The notes under the pieces are model-generated. The model worked only from the letters and a program-made list of their open reading frames with translations, did no database searches and was not told where the DNA came from. From JBGPGW01 sp046349515 (GTDB lineage Bacteria > Pseudomonadota > Alphaproteobacteria > CADEGL01), in assembly GCA_046349515.1 (NCBI GenBank), contig JAXMCE010000001.1:434001-498000 (forward strand): DNA of 64,000 nucleotides, in the 5' to 3' direction. Positions 24,854 to 33,957 of this stretch are shown here, in pieces; the stretch's first letter is position 1; each line of letters begins with the position of its first letter. The position numbers and the translations under genes were made by a program.

Positions 24854-26146
24854 TCAGTCGGCGAAGGGGTCGGTCATCATGATGGTGTCGGCCCGCTCGG
24901 GGCTCGTCGAAAGGAGCGTCACGGGCGCGCCGATCAGCTCCTCGATGCGGCGGATGTACTTGACCGCCGTCGCCGGCAGCTCGGCCCAGGACCGCGCACC
25001 CCTCGTGCTCTCGCTCCAGCCCTGGAACCGCTCGTAGACCGGCTCGACAGCGGCCTGCGCGGCGCGCCCTGCCGGCAAGTGGTGGAGAGTCTCGCCCCCC
25101 AAGCGATAGCCCGTGCAGACGGCCAGCTCCGCCATGCCGTCGAGCACGTCGAGCTTGGTGAGCGCAATGCCGTCGATGCCGCCGACCGTGATGGCCTGGC
25201 GGACCAGCACCGCATCGAACCAGCCACAGCGGCGCTTCCGTCCCGTGACCACGCCGAACTCGCGGCCGCGTTCGCCGATCCGCTCGCCGATCTCGTCGGT
25301 GAGTTCCGTCGGGAACGGTCCGCTGCCGACGCGGGTCGTATAGGCCTTGGTGATCCCGAGAACGAAGCCGATGGCGCCGGGCCCGACGCCCGAGCCCACG
25401 GCCGCCTGCCCCGCCACCGTGTTCGAGGAGGTGACGTAGGGATAGGTGCCGTGGTCGATGTCGAGCATGGCGCCCTGGGCGCCCTCGAAGAGGATGCGCC
25501 GGCCCGCACGGCGCGCGCGATCGAGGCGCTGCCAGACGCAGTCGACGAAGGGAAGAATGACGGGCGCGATCTCGAGGAGGGAGGATTCGAGCGTGGCGGC
25601 GTCGATCTCGGGTGACGACAGGCCACGCCTCAGCGCATTGTGGTGGCGCAGCAGGTCTTCGATCTTCTCGGAGAGACTCGCCCGGTCCTTGAGATCGGCG
25701 AGACGGATGGCGCGGCGCGCGACCTTGTCCTCGTAGGCCGGGCCGATGCCGCGGCCCGTGGTGCCGATCTTGGCGTCGCCCCGCTGTCCTTCCCGCAGAC
25801 GGTCGATCTCGGCATGGAGCGGCAGGATGAGCGCCGCGTTGTCCGCGATGGCCAGGTTCGACGGGCCGATCTCGATGCCCTGGCCGCGCACCGTCTCGAT
25901 CTCGCGCACGAGCGCCCAGGGATCGATCACGACGCCGTTGCCGATCACGGACAGCTTGCCGCCGCGCACGACGCCGGACGGCAGCAACGACAGCTTGAAG
26001 GTGACGCCGTCGATGACGAGCGTATGGCCCGCATTGTGGCCGCCCTGGAAACGCACGACCACGTCGGCGCGCTCCGAGAGCCAGTCCACGATCTTACCCT
26101 TGCCTTCGTCGCCCCACTGGGCGCCGACGACCGCCACATTCGCCAT
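24854..26146 (-). CDS. purA: Adenylosuccinate synthetase PurA
   Basis: A 430-residue GTP-dependent ligase converting IMP and aspartate to adenylosuccinate in AMP synthesis. It opens with VVGAQWGDEGKGKIVDWL, which carries the conserved GDEGKGK loop. GGHNAGHT, GTTGRGIGPAYEDK and the C-terminal TKLDVLDGM segments are intact. The length matches the family. It starts 9 bp after hisZ stops, so the two are cotranscribed, an arrangement familiar in alphaproteobacteria. Confidence 0.96.
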   Translation of the reverse strand: MANVAVVGAQWGDEGKGKIVDWLSERADVVVRFQGGHNAGHTLVIDGVTFKLSLLPSGVVRGGKLSVIGNGVVIDPWALVREIETVRGQGIEIGPSNLAIADNAALILPLHAEIDRLREGQRGDAKIGTTGRGIGPAYEDKVARRAIRLADLKDRASLSEKIEDLLRHHNALRRGLSSPEIDAATLESSLLEIAPVILPFVDCVWQRLDRARRAGRRILFEGAQGAMLDIDHGTYPYVTSSNTVAGQAAVGSGVGPGAIGFVLGITKAYTTRVGSGPFPTELTDEIGERIGERGREFGVVTGRKRRCGWFDAVLVRQAITVGGIDGIALTKLDVLDGMAELAVCTGYRLGGETLHHLPAGRAAQAAVEPVYERFQGWSESTRGARSWAELPATAVKYIRRIEELIGAPVTLLSTSPERADTIMMTDPFAD

Positions 26147-26155
26147 AGCCGCTCC

Positions 26156-27331
26156 TTACCCTTCGGTCCCCAGTGCCACGATCGCGCCGTCGAGCACGAC
26201 ATGCGTACAGCCAAGCCGCCGTGCCTCCGCCCGCGGATCCGCCACGACCTCGAGGCCCGCGAGCACGGCCCAGCCCTGGGCCCGATGGACACGAGTCACA
26301 TCCGCCGCGGCACCGAAGGGCACATAGAGACGCCGCCCGGGCTTCGGCTCCGGCAAGATGCCCATCACGGTTTCCATGGCCAGCGTGAATCCCGTCGATG
26401 GCTCGCCTTCGCCCGGCCGCGATCCCCTGTCCGCCGCGACCGCGACGTAGCGGCCGCCGCGTCCGAGCTCGCCCCGTGCGCCGGCCGCGAAGAACGAGAA
26501 GCCCACGCCCGTATGGTATTCGAAGCCGCGGTTCTCGACCGGATCGAGCGTGAGCTCGAGGCCAGGAGCGGCTGCGTGCACGAGGGCCACGACCTCGCCC
26601 ACGCGCTGCAGCTCGGCATTCGCGGCCTTGGGCAGGGCAAGCCGGCCAAGCTCCTCGAGCGCGGCCTCCGCCGGCCCCGCCGCGTTGAGAAGCGTGCCGA
26701 AGAGACGCGCCTCGGACCCAGCGACCGCCGCGACGCGCGCTGCGTCCTTGTGGTCGAGCGCCGCTCGCAACGCGCGCGCCGTCTGTCCTTTGATTCCGAG
26801 CGAGGCCATGAGCGCCTCGACGAGGCGCGGCGAGTTGAGATCGACCGAGAGCCCCTCGACGCCGATGCGGCCGAGCGCCTCCGCAGCCAGGACAATGACC
26901 TCCGCATCGGCCGCGGGCGCCGAGGTGCCGATGATCTCGACGCCCACCTGGGTCAGCTCGCGCTCCGGCACGAGCTGCGTGCCGCGCACCCGCAGCGCGT
27001 CGCCCGCATAGCTCAAGCGAAGCGGCCTCGGTGCGGTGCCAAGACGCGTCACCGCGATGCGCGCGATCTGAAGCGTCAGGTCCGCGCGGACGCCCATCAT
27101 GTGCTGCGAGACGGGGTCCATGACGCGGAACGTCCGGCTCGCCATGGCGGCGCCGGAGCCGCCGAGAAGACTCTCCTCGAACTCGACGAGCGGCGGCCTT
27201 ACCCGTTCGTAGCCGTAGGACTCGAAGACAGAGAGAAGGGACGCGACGGTCCGCGCCTCGTGCGCCGCGATCGGCGGCAGCACGTCCTGGAATCCCGCAG
27301 GCAGGAGGGTCGAGGGGGATTGATCGCTCAT
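26156..27331 (-). CDS. hisZ: ATP phosphoribosyltransferase regulatory subunit HisZ
   Basis: A 391-residue HisRS-like paralogue that lacks the tRNA anticodon-binding domain. Class II synthetase-like motifs are visible: LLPAGFQDVLPPIAAHEA at the start, YGYERVRPPLVEFEE, MDPVSQHMMGVRADLTLQIAR (motif 2), and a late GRGGRYVAVA segment. HisZ activates the short-form HisG in the first step of histidine synthesis. hisG is not in the window. It is the first gene of hisZ-purA. The upstream 106 bp contains a GC-rich hairpin at 27381-27397 without a U-tract. Confidence 0.9.
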   Translation of the reverse strand: MSDQSPSTLLPAGFQDVLPPIAAHEARTVASLLSVFESYGYERVRPPLVEFEESLLGGSGAAMASRTFRVMDPVSQHMMGVRADLTLQIARIAVTRLGTAPRPLRLSYAGDALRVRGTQLVPERELTQVGVEIIGTSAPAADAEVIVLAAEALGRIGVEGLSVDLNSPRLVEALMASLGIKGQTARALRAALDHKDAARVAAVAGSEARLFGTLLNAAGPAEAALEELGRLALPKAANAELQRVGEVVALVHAAAPGLELTLDPVENRGFEYHTGVGFSFFAAGARGELGRGGRYVAVAADRGSRPGEGEPSTGFTLAMETVMGILPEPKPGRRLYVPFGAAADVTRVHRAQGWAVLAGLEVVADPRAEARRLGCTHVVLDGAIVALGTEG

Positions 27332-27437
27332 CGATGCGATGCCCTTGAGGGATCGGCGTCAGCGCCGGAGCGCCGCGCGGCCCGGTTAAGTACCGGGTCC
27401 GGGCGCGCGCCGCAAACGGAAATGGCGCTACCCGCCC

Positions 27438-28541
27438 TCATGTCACCTCGAAGACAGGCTTGCCGAGCACCTCCATGCGCGGACGGATGCCCAAGCCCGG
27501 CTCGGTCGAGGCGCCCATGCGGCCTTCCTTGCGCCGAGGCGCCCCCTCCGCCGTGCTGACCGTGACGTAGCTGTTGAAGTCGGTCGCGGCGAACCGCAGC
27601 TCGGCCGGCGTCGAGTGCGCGAGATGCGCGATCGCCGCCGTCGTGATGTCGCCGCCCCAGCTGTCCTCGACGATCATGGCGATGCCCAGATGCACGCAGA
27701 GGTCGCGGATCTGCCGCGCGCGCGTCAGGCCTCCCACCTTCGAGATCTTGAGGTTGATGACGTCGCAGGCGCGGTCCTTGTGCGCGCGGAGCAGCATGTC
27801 GAGGGAATCAATGTTCTCGTCGAGGACAAAGGGATGATCGGTCCGCCGGCGGATCGACACACAGTCGTCATAAGACAGGCATGGCTGCTCGACATACATG
27901 TCGAGGTCCTTGACGGCGCGGACGACGCGCGCCGCCTGATGGACGAGCCAGCCGGTGTTGGCGTCGGCATCGAGCGTATCGCCGGGCTTGAGCTCGGCAT
28001 GCGTCGCGCGGATGCGCTCGATGTCGACGTCGGGATCGCCGCCGACCTTGAGCTGGAATTTCCGGTAACCCTCGCCCCGATACTGGCGGATGCGCGCGGC
28101 CATGGCCTCGGGCGCCTCTTGCGAAATCGCCCGGTAAAGTTCGATCGATTCGCCGTACCGCCCGCCGAGCAAGGTCGCGACGGCGGCGCCGCTCGCCTGG
28201 CCAAGGATGTCCCAACACGCCATGTCGAGCGCGCTCTTGACGTAAGGGTGCCCCTTCAAGGCCGCGTCCATCCGCCGGTTGAACTTGTCGATCTCGCGGG
28301 GGTCGTAGCCGAGGAGGTGCGGCCCGAGCTCCCGGATGCCCGCGCGCGCGCCGGCCGCGTAGGCCGGCAGGTAGAAGGGGCCGAGCGGGCACACCTCGCC
28401 CCAGCCGGTCATGCCCGTGTCCGTGTCGATCGCGACCGCCGTCGAATCGAAGACGGAGACCGACTTGCCGCCCGACCATTTGTAGCTTCCCTCGACCAAC
28501 GGCAGGTCCGTCTTGAAGACGCGAATCCGCTTGATTTTCAC
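27438..28541 (-). CDS. Enolase-superfamily enzyme, hydroxyproline-betaine epimerase/cis-3-hydroxyproline dehydratase-like
   Basis: A 367-residue mandelate racemase-type protein. Acid-base Lys candidates sit in KFQLKVGGDPD and INLKISKVGG on opposite barrel faces, as in racemases. Metal ligands are Asp in LDADANTGW, Glu in YVEQPC and Asp in VLDENIDSL. WGGD follows at EDSWGGDI. The N-terminus (IKRIRVFKTDLPLVEG, GWGEVCPLGPFYLPAYA) resembles HpbD, which racemises proline and hydroxyproline betaines. GTG at 28541 is chosen because GGGGAGGG lies 5-10 bases upstream. The substrate is inferred and other N-alkyl amino acids are possible. Confidence 0.8.
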   Translation of the reverse strand: MKIKRIRVFKTDLPLVEGSYKWSGGKSVSVFDSTAVAIDTDTGMTGWGEVCPLGPFYLPAYAAGARAGIRELGPHLLGYDPREIDKFNRRMDAALKGHPYVKSALDMACWDILGQASGAAVATLLGGRYGESIELYRAISQEAPEAMAARIRQYRGEGYRKFQLKVGGDPDVDIERIRATHAELKPGDTLDADANTGWLVHQAARVVRAVKDLDMYVEQPCLSYDDCVSIRRRTDHPFVLDENIDSLDMLLRAHKDRACDVINLKISKVGGLTRARQIRDLCVHLGIAMIVEDSWGGDITTAAIAHLAHSTPAELRFAATDFNSYVTVSTAEGAPRRKEGRMGASTEPGLGIRPRMEVLGKPVFEVT

Positions 28542-28763
28542 CCATCCCTCCCCTGTGACCGGCGGTTCCGGGAGGGAGACTAGCAACCCTTGGGCCGGAG
28601 ATCACGCGATGCCTCCCCTGCCGCGGCCCACCCGGACAGCCCGCCAATCCTTCACGGATTCTTAAGTCGGGGGGCGTTCACTCTCTTCCCAAAGACATCG
28701 ACCGGCGGCACGGCGGCATCCCGTGCTTCCGGCTGCCTTGGCTCGCGAGCGAACAGAAGCGTC

Positions 28764-30575
28764 ATGAAGGATCTGCGTCCCATCCATGCGATCGGTGGCC
28801 ACGCGATCGGCGGCCCGTCCCGAAGCCCCGCGGACGCCGTCGCGGCCCCGCGCCCCGCTGGCCCCGCGCCGGCGGCGCGCGAGCCGCGCGCGGCGCGCAT
28901 CCTTCTCGCCTGCAACAACCCGTCCGACCGCGACATGATCGCCTCGATGCTGGCATCCTGCCGGCGCGGCGCCTACGAGATCGACTGGTTCTCGGGCTAC
29001 GGGGCGGCGCTCCGCGCGGTCGAAGAGCGGCGCCACGACATCCTGCTCATCGACATGCGCCTCGACAGCGGACTCGGCCCCAATCTCTTGCGCGAGGCGG
29101 TGGACGACGGTCGCACGGCTCCCGCGATCCTCTTCGCGGTGCCGCAAGACTCGGGCATCGAGGCCTGGGCGCTCGGCACGGGCGCCGCCGACTGCCTCTT
29201 CGAGGGCGAGCTCAACGCGTCGCTCCTCGACCGGGTGCTGGCCTTCGCGAGCGAGCGCCAGCAGACCGCGGCCCAGCTCGACTACCTCGGCCGCTACGAC
29301 CCCGAGACCGGTCTCGCCAACCGCCGCCAGTTCCGTACCATCCTCGACCGCTCGATCGCCCGCGCGCGCCGGCGCGACAGCATGGTCGCTGTCTTCCTCG
29401 TCGGCCTCGACCGCTTCAAGTTTGCGGGCGAGTCGATCGGTCGTGCCTCGAGCGACCAGCTTCTGCCGGCCATCGTCCGGCGTCTCGAAACCTCGGTGCC
29501 GGAGACGACCGTCCTCGCGCGCCTCGGCGACGACACCTTCGGTCTCATCCTCGACGACCTCTCGGCCCTCGACGACGCCGAGCCCGTCGCCAAGCGCATC
29601 AGCCAGGCGCTCTCGGTCCCCCTCGATCTCGACGGCAGCGACGTCTATGTCGCCGCCAGCATCGGCATCGCGACATTTCCGCTCTGCGGCTGGGATGCCG
29701 ACACGCTCGCGGGCAGCGCCGCGACCGCCATGAGCCGCGCGCGGGTCGAGGGTCACAATTGCTACCAGTTCCACACCCGGAAGATGACGACGCTGGAATT
29801 ACAGCGCCTCGTCCTCCAGACCGGCCTCCACCGCGCGCTCGAGCGCCGCGAGTTCATCCTGCACTACCAGCCGCAGATCGACCTCCGCACCGGCCGCATG
29901 ATCGGCGTCGAGGCGCTGGTGCGCTGGCGGCATCGCGATCTCGGCCTGCTCCTGCCCAACGAGTTCATCCCGGTCGCGGAGGACACGGGTCTCATCATCC
30001 CGCTCGGGCGCTGGGTGCTCTCGACCGCTTGCCGGCAGATCCGGCTCTGGCAGGAGGACGGGCTACCGCCGCTCCGCCTTGCGATCAACGTCGCCCAGCG
30101 CCAGTTCCGCGAAGCCACCTTCCCCGACACGATCGCCACGATCCTGTCGGAATCGGGCCTGCCGCCCGAGCAGCTCGCGATCGAGCTGACCGAGAGCACG
30201 CTCATGGAGGACAAGGAAGCGAGCCACGCCACGCTCGCCCGGTTCCGCGCCATGGGCGTCGGCGTCTTCATCGACGATTTCGGCACGGGCTACTCGTCGC
30301 TCAGCTACCTGAAGCGCTTTCCCCTCGATGCGCTCAAGATCGACAAGTCCTTCGTCGCGGACGTGACGACGGATGCCGAGGACGCGGCCATCGCGACGGC
30401 CGTGATCGGCCTCGCCCACAGCCTGCGCCTCAACGTCATCGCCGAAGGCGTCGAGACGGCCGACCAGCTTGCCTTCTTGAAGGCCCACGATTGCGACGCG
30501 ATCCAGGGCGACTACATCAGCCACCCTCTCGCACCGGATACGCTCGCCGCGTTCGCCCGCGAGCGCCGCGGCTAG
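28764..30575 (+). CDS. c-di-GMP phosphodiesterase: receiver-like domain, degenerate GGDEF, intact EAL
   Basis: A 603-residue signalling protein. About residues 45-165 form a receiver-like domain with a candidate phospho-acceptor Asp in ILLIDMRLD. About 180-335 is a GGDEF domain (PETGLANRRQFRTIL) whose signature reads GDDTF, so cyclase activity is unlikely. About 345-600 is an EAL domain with EALVRW, INVAQRQF, IELTES, DDFGTGYSSL, KIDKSF, EGVET and IQGDYISHPL. All the expected catalytic residues are present, so it probably hydrolyses c-di-GMP, perhaps with the GGDEF part as a GTP sensor. It overlaps serA by 4 bp at the 3' ends. Confidence 0.87.
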   Translation: MKDLRPIHAIGGHAIGGPSRSPADAVAAPRPAGPAPAAREPRAARILLACNNPSDRDMIASMLASCRRGAYEIDWFSGYGAALRAVEERRHDILLIDMRLDSGLGPNLLREAVDDGRTAPAILFAVPQDSGIEAWALGTGAADCLFEGELNASLLDRVLAFASERQQTAAQLDYLGRYDPETGLANRRQFRTILDRSIARARRRDSMVAVFLVGLDRFKFAGESIGRASSDQLLPAIVRRLETSVPETTVLARLGDDTFGLILDDLSALDDAEPVAKRISQALSVPLDLDGSDVYVAASIGIATFPLCGWDADTLAGSAATAMSRARVEGHNCYQFHTRKMTTLELQRLVLQTGLHRALERREFILHYQPQIDLRTGRMIGVEALVRWRHRDLGLLLPNEFIPVAEDTGLIIPLGRWVLSTACRQIRLWQEDGLPPLRLAINVAQRQFREATFPDTIATILSESGLPPEQLAIELTESTLMEDKEASHATLARFRAMGVGVFIDDFGTGYSSLSYLKRFPLDALKIDKSFVADVTTDAEDAAIATAVIGLAHSLRLNVIAEGVETADQLAFLKAHDCDAIQGDYISHPLAPDTLAAFARERRG

Positions 30576-32149
30576 AACGCCAGCGCCGTCACCTGCACGA
30601 TTCCCGGGAGCGCCCGCAAGCGCTCGAGCGTGGCCTGGCTGACCGGCCCGTCGATCCCGATCAAGGCGAGGGCGTCCCCGCCCTTCGCGCGCCGGCCGAG
30701 GGTAAAGGTCGCGATGTTGACCTGCGCGTCGCCCAAAAGCGTGCCGATGCGTCCGATCACGCCCGGCTCGTCCCGGTTGCGGATGTAGAGCATATGCGGG
30801 CCGAGCTCCGCCTCGATCGCGAAATCGGCGACGCGCACGATGCGCGGGCGTCCGCCGCCGATGAGCGTGCCCGCGATGCCGCGGCTGCGCCGCTCCGTCG
30901 TGACCGTGAGGGCCACGAGCGTCTGATAATCGGGATCGGGGTCGCGCACGATCTCGCGCACCTCGATGCCCCGCGACCGCGCAATGACGGGGGCGTTGAC
31001 CATGTTCACCGAATCGAGGAGCGGTGAGAGCAAGCCCTGAAGCAGCACGGCCGTGAGCGGCCGCGTCGCGAGATCGGTGACCTGGCCCGCATACTCGATC
31101 GTCACGGACTTGAGTCCCGTCTCCGTCATCTGGCCGGCGAAGCGACCGATCTGCGAAGCCAACGTCATGTAGGGCTTGAGCTTCGGCGCGTCCTCGGCGC
31201 TGATCGAGGGCATGTTGACCGCGTTGGTGACCGCGCCCGAGAGAAGGAACTCGGCCATCTGCTCGGCGATCTGGACCGCGACCTTTTCCTGCGCCTCGGT
31301 CGTCGAGGCGCCGAGATGCGGCGTCGCCACCACATTGTCGAGACCGAAGAGCACGTTGGCCTTGGCCGGCTCGACGCGGAACACGTCGAGCGCCGCGCCC
31401 GCCACATGACCCGCTTCGAGCGCCGCCTTCAAATCCTCCTCGACCACGAGATCGCCCCGCGCGCAATTGATGATGCGCACGCCCTTCTTCATGCGGGCGA
31501 TCGTCTCCTTGTTGATGAGGCCGCGCGTCGCATCCGACAACGGCACGTGGAGCGTCACGAAATCGGCGCGTTCGAACAGCTCATCGAGCGTGACGCGCTC
31601 GATGCCGAGCGCAGCGGCGCGCTCGGGCGCGAGGTAGGGATCGTAGCCCACGACCTTCATCTTGAGGCCGAGCGCCCGGTCCGCGACGATCGCGCCGACA
31701 TTCCCGCAGCCGACGACGCCGAGCGTCTTGCCCGTGAGCTCGACGCCGAGGAAGCGGCTCTTCTCCCATCGGCCCGCCTGGGTCGAGTGGTCGGCCGCCG
31801 GAATCTGGCGCGCCAGCGCGAACAGCATGGCGATCGTGTGCTCGGCGGTCGTGACCGAATTGCCGAAGGGCGTGTTCATCACGACGACGCCACGCGCGGT
31901 GGCCGCCGCGACGTCGATGTTGTCGACGCCGGTGCCCGCGCGCCCGACCACCTTGAGCGCCGGGGCCGCGGCCAGAAGCTCCGCCGTCACCTGGGTCGAG
32001 GAGCGGACCGCAAGCCCGTCATAGCCAGCGATGATCGACTTGAGCGCCGCGGCATCGAGGCCGGGGCGCAGATCGGCCGTGATGCCGCGCGCCTCGAAGG
32101 CGCGCACGGCCTGGGCGCTCAGCTTGTCCGCGATGAGGACCTTGGCCAT
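30572..32149 (-). CDS. serA: D-3-phosphoglycerate dehydrogenase SerA (long form with ACT domain)
   Basis: A 525-residue enzyme oxidising 3-phosphoglycerate in the first step of serine synthesis. The Rossmann motif is LGVVGCGNVGAIVADRA. The catalytic triad is visible as Arg (NCARGDLVVEE), Glu (DVFRVEPAK) and His (ATPHLGASTTEAQ). The C-terminal region has the intervening domain and an ACT domain (IRNRDEPGVIGRIGTLLGDA), which usually binds serine for feedback control. It starts 5 bp after serC ends, so serC-serA is an operon. The frame extends upstream into serC, but MAKVLIADKL is the family start. Confidence 0.95.
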   Translation of the reverse strand: MAKVLIADKLSAQAVRAFEARGITADLRPGLDAAALKSIIAGYDGLAVRSSTQVTAELLAAAPALKVVGRAGTGVDNIDVAAATARGVVVMNTPFGNSVTTAEHTIAMLFALARQIPAADHSTQAGRWEKSRFLGVELTGKTLGVVGCGNVGAIVADRALGLKMKVVGYDPYLAPERAAALGIERVTLDELFERADFVTLHVPLSDATRGLINKETIARMKKGVRIINCARGDLVVEEDLKAALEAGHVAGAALDVFRVEPAKANVLFGLDNVVATPHLGASTTEAQEKVAVQIAEQMAEFLLSGAVTNAVNMPSISAEDAPKLKPYMTLASQIGRFAGQMTETGLKSVTIEYAGQVTDLATRPLTAVLLQGLLSPLLDSVNMVNAPVIARSRGIEVREIVRDPDPDYQTLVALTVTTERRSRGIAGTLIGGGRPRIVRVADFAIEAELGPHMLYIRNRDEPGVIGRIGTLLGDAQVNIATFTLGRRAKGGDALALIGIDGPVSQATLERLRALPGIVQVTALAF

Positions 32150-32154
32150 GCGCG

Positions 32155-33318
32155 TCAGGCTTCCGCCGCCGCCTCGGCCTTGATCGACGCATAGGCCCAG
32201 TCGATCCAGGGAAGAAGCGCCTCGACATCGGCGCGCTCGACGGTGGCACCGCCCCAGATGCGCAAGCCCGGCGGCGCCGAGCGATAGGCGTTGATGTCGT
32301 AGGCCACACCCTCCCGCTCGAGCAACGCCGCGAGCCGCTTCATGAGCTCGGCCTGACGCGGCTTCGCGAGCGCGCGGAACCATGGGTCGACCGGTTTCAA
32401 ACAGATCGAGGTCGAGGAGCGCGTCCGCGGATCCTCGGCCAGGAAATCAACCCAATCCGTCGCCGCGACCCAGCCCGCGATGGCCGCGAGATTGGAATCA
32501 CAGCGCGCCATGACCGCCGCACGGCCGCCCAATCCGTCCGCCCATTTGAGGCCGTCGAGCGCATCTTCAACACAGAGCATCGAGGGCGTGTTGATGGTCT
32601 CGCCGCGGAAGATCCCTTCGTCGAGGGCTCCCTCCTTGGTCAGGCGGAACAGCTTCGGCAACGGCCAGGGCGGCCGGTAGGTCGAAAGGCGTTCTGCCGC
32701 GCGCGGCGAAAGCGCAAGCATGCCGTGCTGCGCCTCGCCGCCCAGCACCTTCTGCCAGGACCACGTCACGACATCGAGGCGATCCCAGGGAAGCGCCATG
32801 GCGAAGGCAGCGGAGGTGGCATCGCAAATGGCAAGGCCCGCGCGATTTCGATCGATCCACCCGCCGTCGGGCACACGGACGCCCGAAGTCGTGCCGTTCC
32901 AGGTGAAGACAACGTCGCGCGACCAGTCGACCTGGCCGAGATCGGGCAAGCGACCGTAGTCCGCCTCGAAGACGCGGACGTCGGTCAGGCGCAGCGCCTT
33001 GACGACGTCATTGACCCACGTCTTGCCGAAGCTTTCCCACGCCAGCATGTCGACGCCGCGGGCGCCCAACATCGACCACAGCGCGATCTCGACGGCGCCG
33101 GTATCCGAGGCCGGGACGATGCCGAGGCGCCAATCCTCCGGCATGCCGAGAAGGCTCTTGCTGCGCTCGATCACCTCGGCGAGGCGCGCCTTGCCGGCGG
33201 CCGCACGGTGCGAGCGGCCGAGAAGCGCGCCCGAGAGCACCGCGGGCGACCAGCCGGGCCGCTTGGCACAAGGTCCCGAGGAGAAATTGGGATTGCGGGG
33301 GCGAACGGTCGGCTTCAT
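32155..33318 (-). CDS. serC: Phosphoserine aminotransferase SerC
   Basis: A 387-residue class V PLP aminotransferase that makes phosphoserine from 3-phosphohydroxypyruvate. It begins with RPRNPNFSSGPCAKRPGW, typical of the alphaproteobacterial form. The PLP Lys is in TWSWQKVLGGEAQHGM. It leads serC-serA. A good sigma-70-type promoter lies 40-70 bp upstream. Confidence 0.93.
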   Translation of the reverse strand: MKPTVRPRNPNFSSGPCAKRPGWSPAVLSGALLGRSHRAAAGKARLAEVIERSKSLLGMPEDWRLGIVPASDTGAVEIALWSMLGARGVDMLAWESFGKTWVNDVVKALRLTDVRVFEADYGRLPDLGQVDWSRDVVFTWNGTTSGVRVPDGGWIDRNRAGLAICDATSAAFAMALPWDRLDVVTWSWQKVLGGEAQHGMLALSPRAAERLSTYRPPWPLPKLFRLTKEGALDEGIFRGETINTPSMLCVEDALDGLKWADGLGGRAAVMARCDSNLAAIAGWVAATDWVDFLAEDPRTRSSTSICLKPVDPWFRALAKPRQAELMKRLAALLEREGVAYDINAYRSAPPGLRIWGGATVERADVEALLPWIDWAYASIKAEAAAEA

Positions 33319-33358
33319 CGCTCGGGCACACCGTTTTTCTACCGTCGTCGGGGAGAGG

Positions 33359-33387
33359 ATCGTAGGAAGGACCTAACGGACCGTCAA
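33359..33387 (-). promoter_or_regulatory. Candidate promoter of serC-serA
   Basis: On the minus strand TTGACG (33382-33387) is followed after exactly 17 bp by TACGAT (33359-33364), five-of-six and four-of-six matches. The predicted start would give a leader of about 35 nt before serC. I recall a conserved serC leader RNA in alphaproteobacteria but could not match it confidently here. Confidence 0.55.
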
Positions 33388-33437
33388 CGCACCGTCCGCT
33401 CGGCAAGAAGCCTTAACGAAGCGGCCGCGTCGCCCGG

Positions 33438-33836
33438 TCATCTGTTGAGCCAGGCGACCGCGATGCCCAACATGACGGCGGCAATCGATTGGAAGACGAT
33501 CTGCTTGATGACGAGCACCGCCGGCAATGGCTGCACCGCATAGGAAATCAGATACATGGACACTGCGGCGAGCGCCGCGACGGCGATGCCGTAACGCACG
33601 CCCTGCATGAGGAAGGGCTTGTCCTCTTTCCCCTTGACGTAGATCCAGACGAACCCCGCGGCGAAGCAAGCCTGGCCGAGGAAGAGGAAGGGCATGTAGC
33701 TCTTGTCTTCGGGGTCCCGGTACAGCTGCGAGAGCTGCGCGTAGTCCCCGCCCAACAGAACGCCGTGGATGATGAAGTCGAGGATAACGGTCAGGACGAA
33801 GATCACGACGAACGAGATGACGAATTTGGGTCCCAT
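33438..33836 (-). CDS. Four-helix inner-membrane protein of unknown function
   Basis: A 132-residue protein with four hydrophobic stretches: about residues 4-26 (KFVISFVVIFVLTVILDFII), 47-66, 78-98 (GIAVAALAAVSMYLISYAV) and 108-128 (IVFQSIAAVMLGIAVAW). LDFIIHGVLLGGDY after the first helix and the QACFAAGFVWIY helix recall small DUF1761-like membrane proteins, but that link is weak. GGGGAGAAG precedes the ATG. It is separated from serC by 119 bp and from the convergent side by a short gap. Confidence 0.75.
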   Translation of the reverse strand: MGPKFVISFVVIFVLTVILDFIIHGVLLGGDYAQLSQLYRDPEDKSYMPFLFLGQACFAAGFVWIYVKGKEDKPFLMQGVRYGIAVAALAAVSMYLISYAVQPLPAVLVIKQIVFQSIAAVMLGIAVAWLNR

Positions 33837-33957
33837 CGTCTTCTCCCCTTGCCGATTGGGCGCTAGTGTAAGGCCTGGCGGCGGCGACCGCGCATCATGG
33901 CGCCCCGACCCGCCGCTCGGGGCGCTGCCGGCGGACCGCCGGTGAGGAGGCCTGGCC

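Noticed and set aside
27381..27397. Hairpin CCCGGT/ACCGGG upstream of hisZ as a terminator or attenuator
   Set aside because: Short 6-bp stem, no U-tract, and no leader peptide with His codons found.
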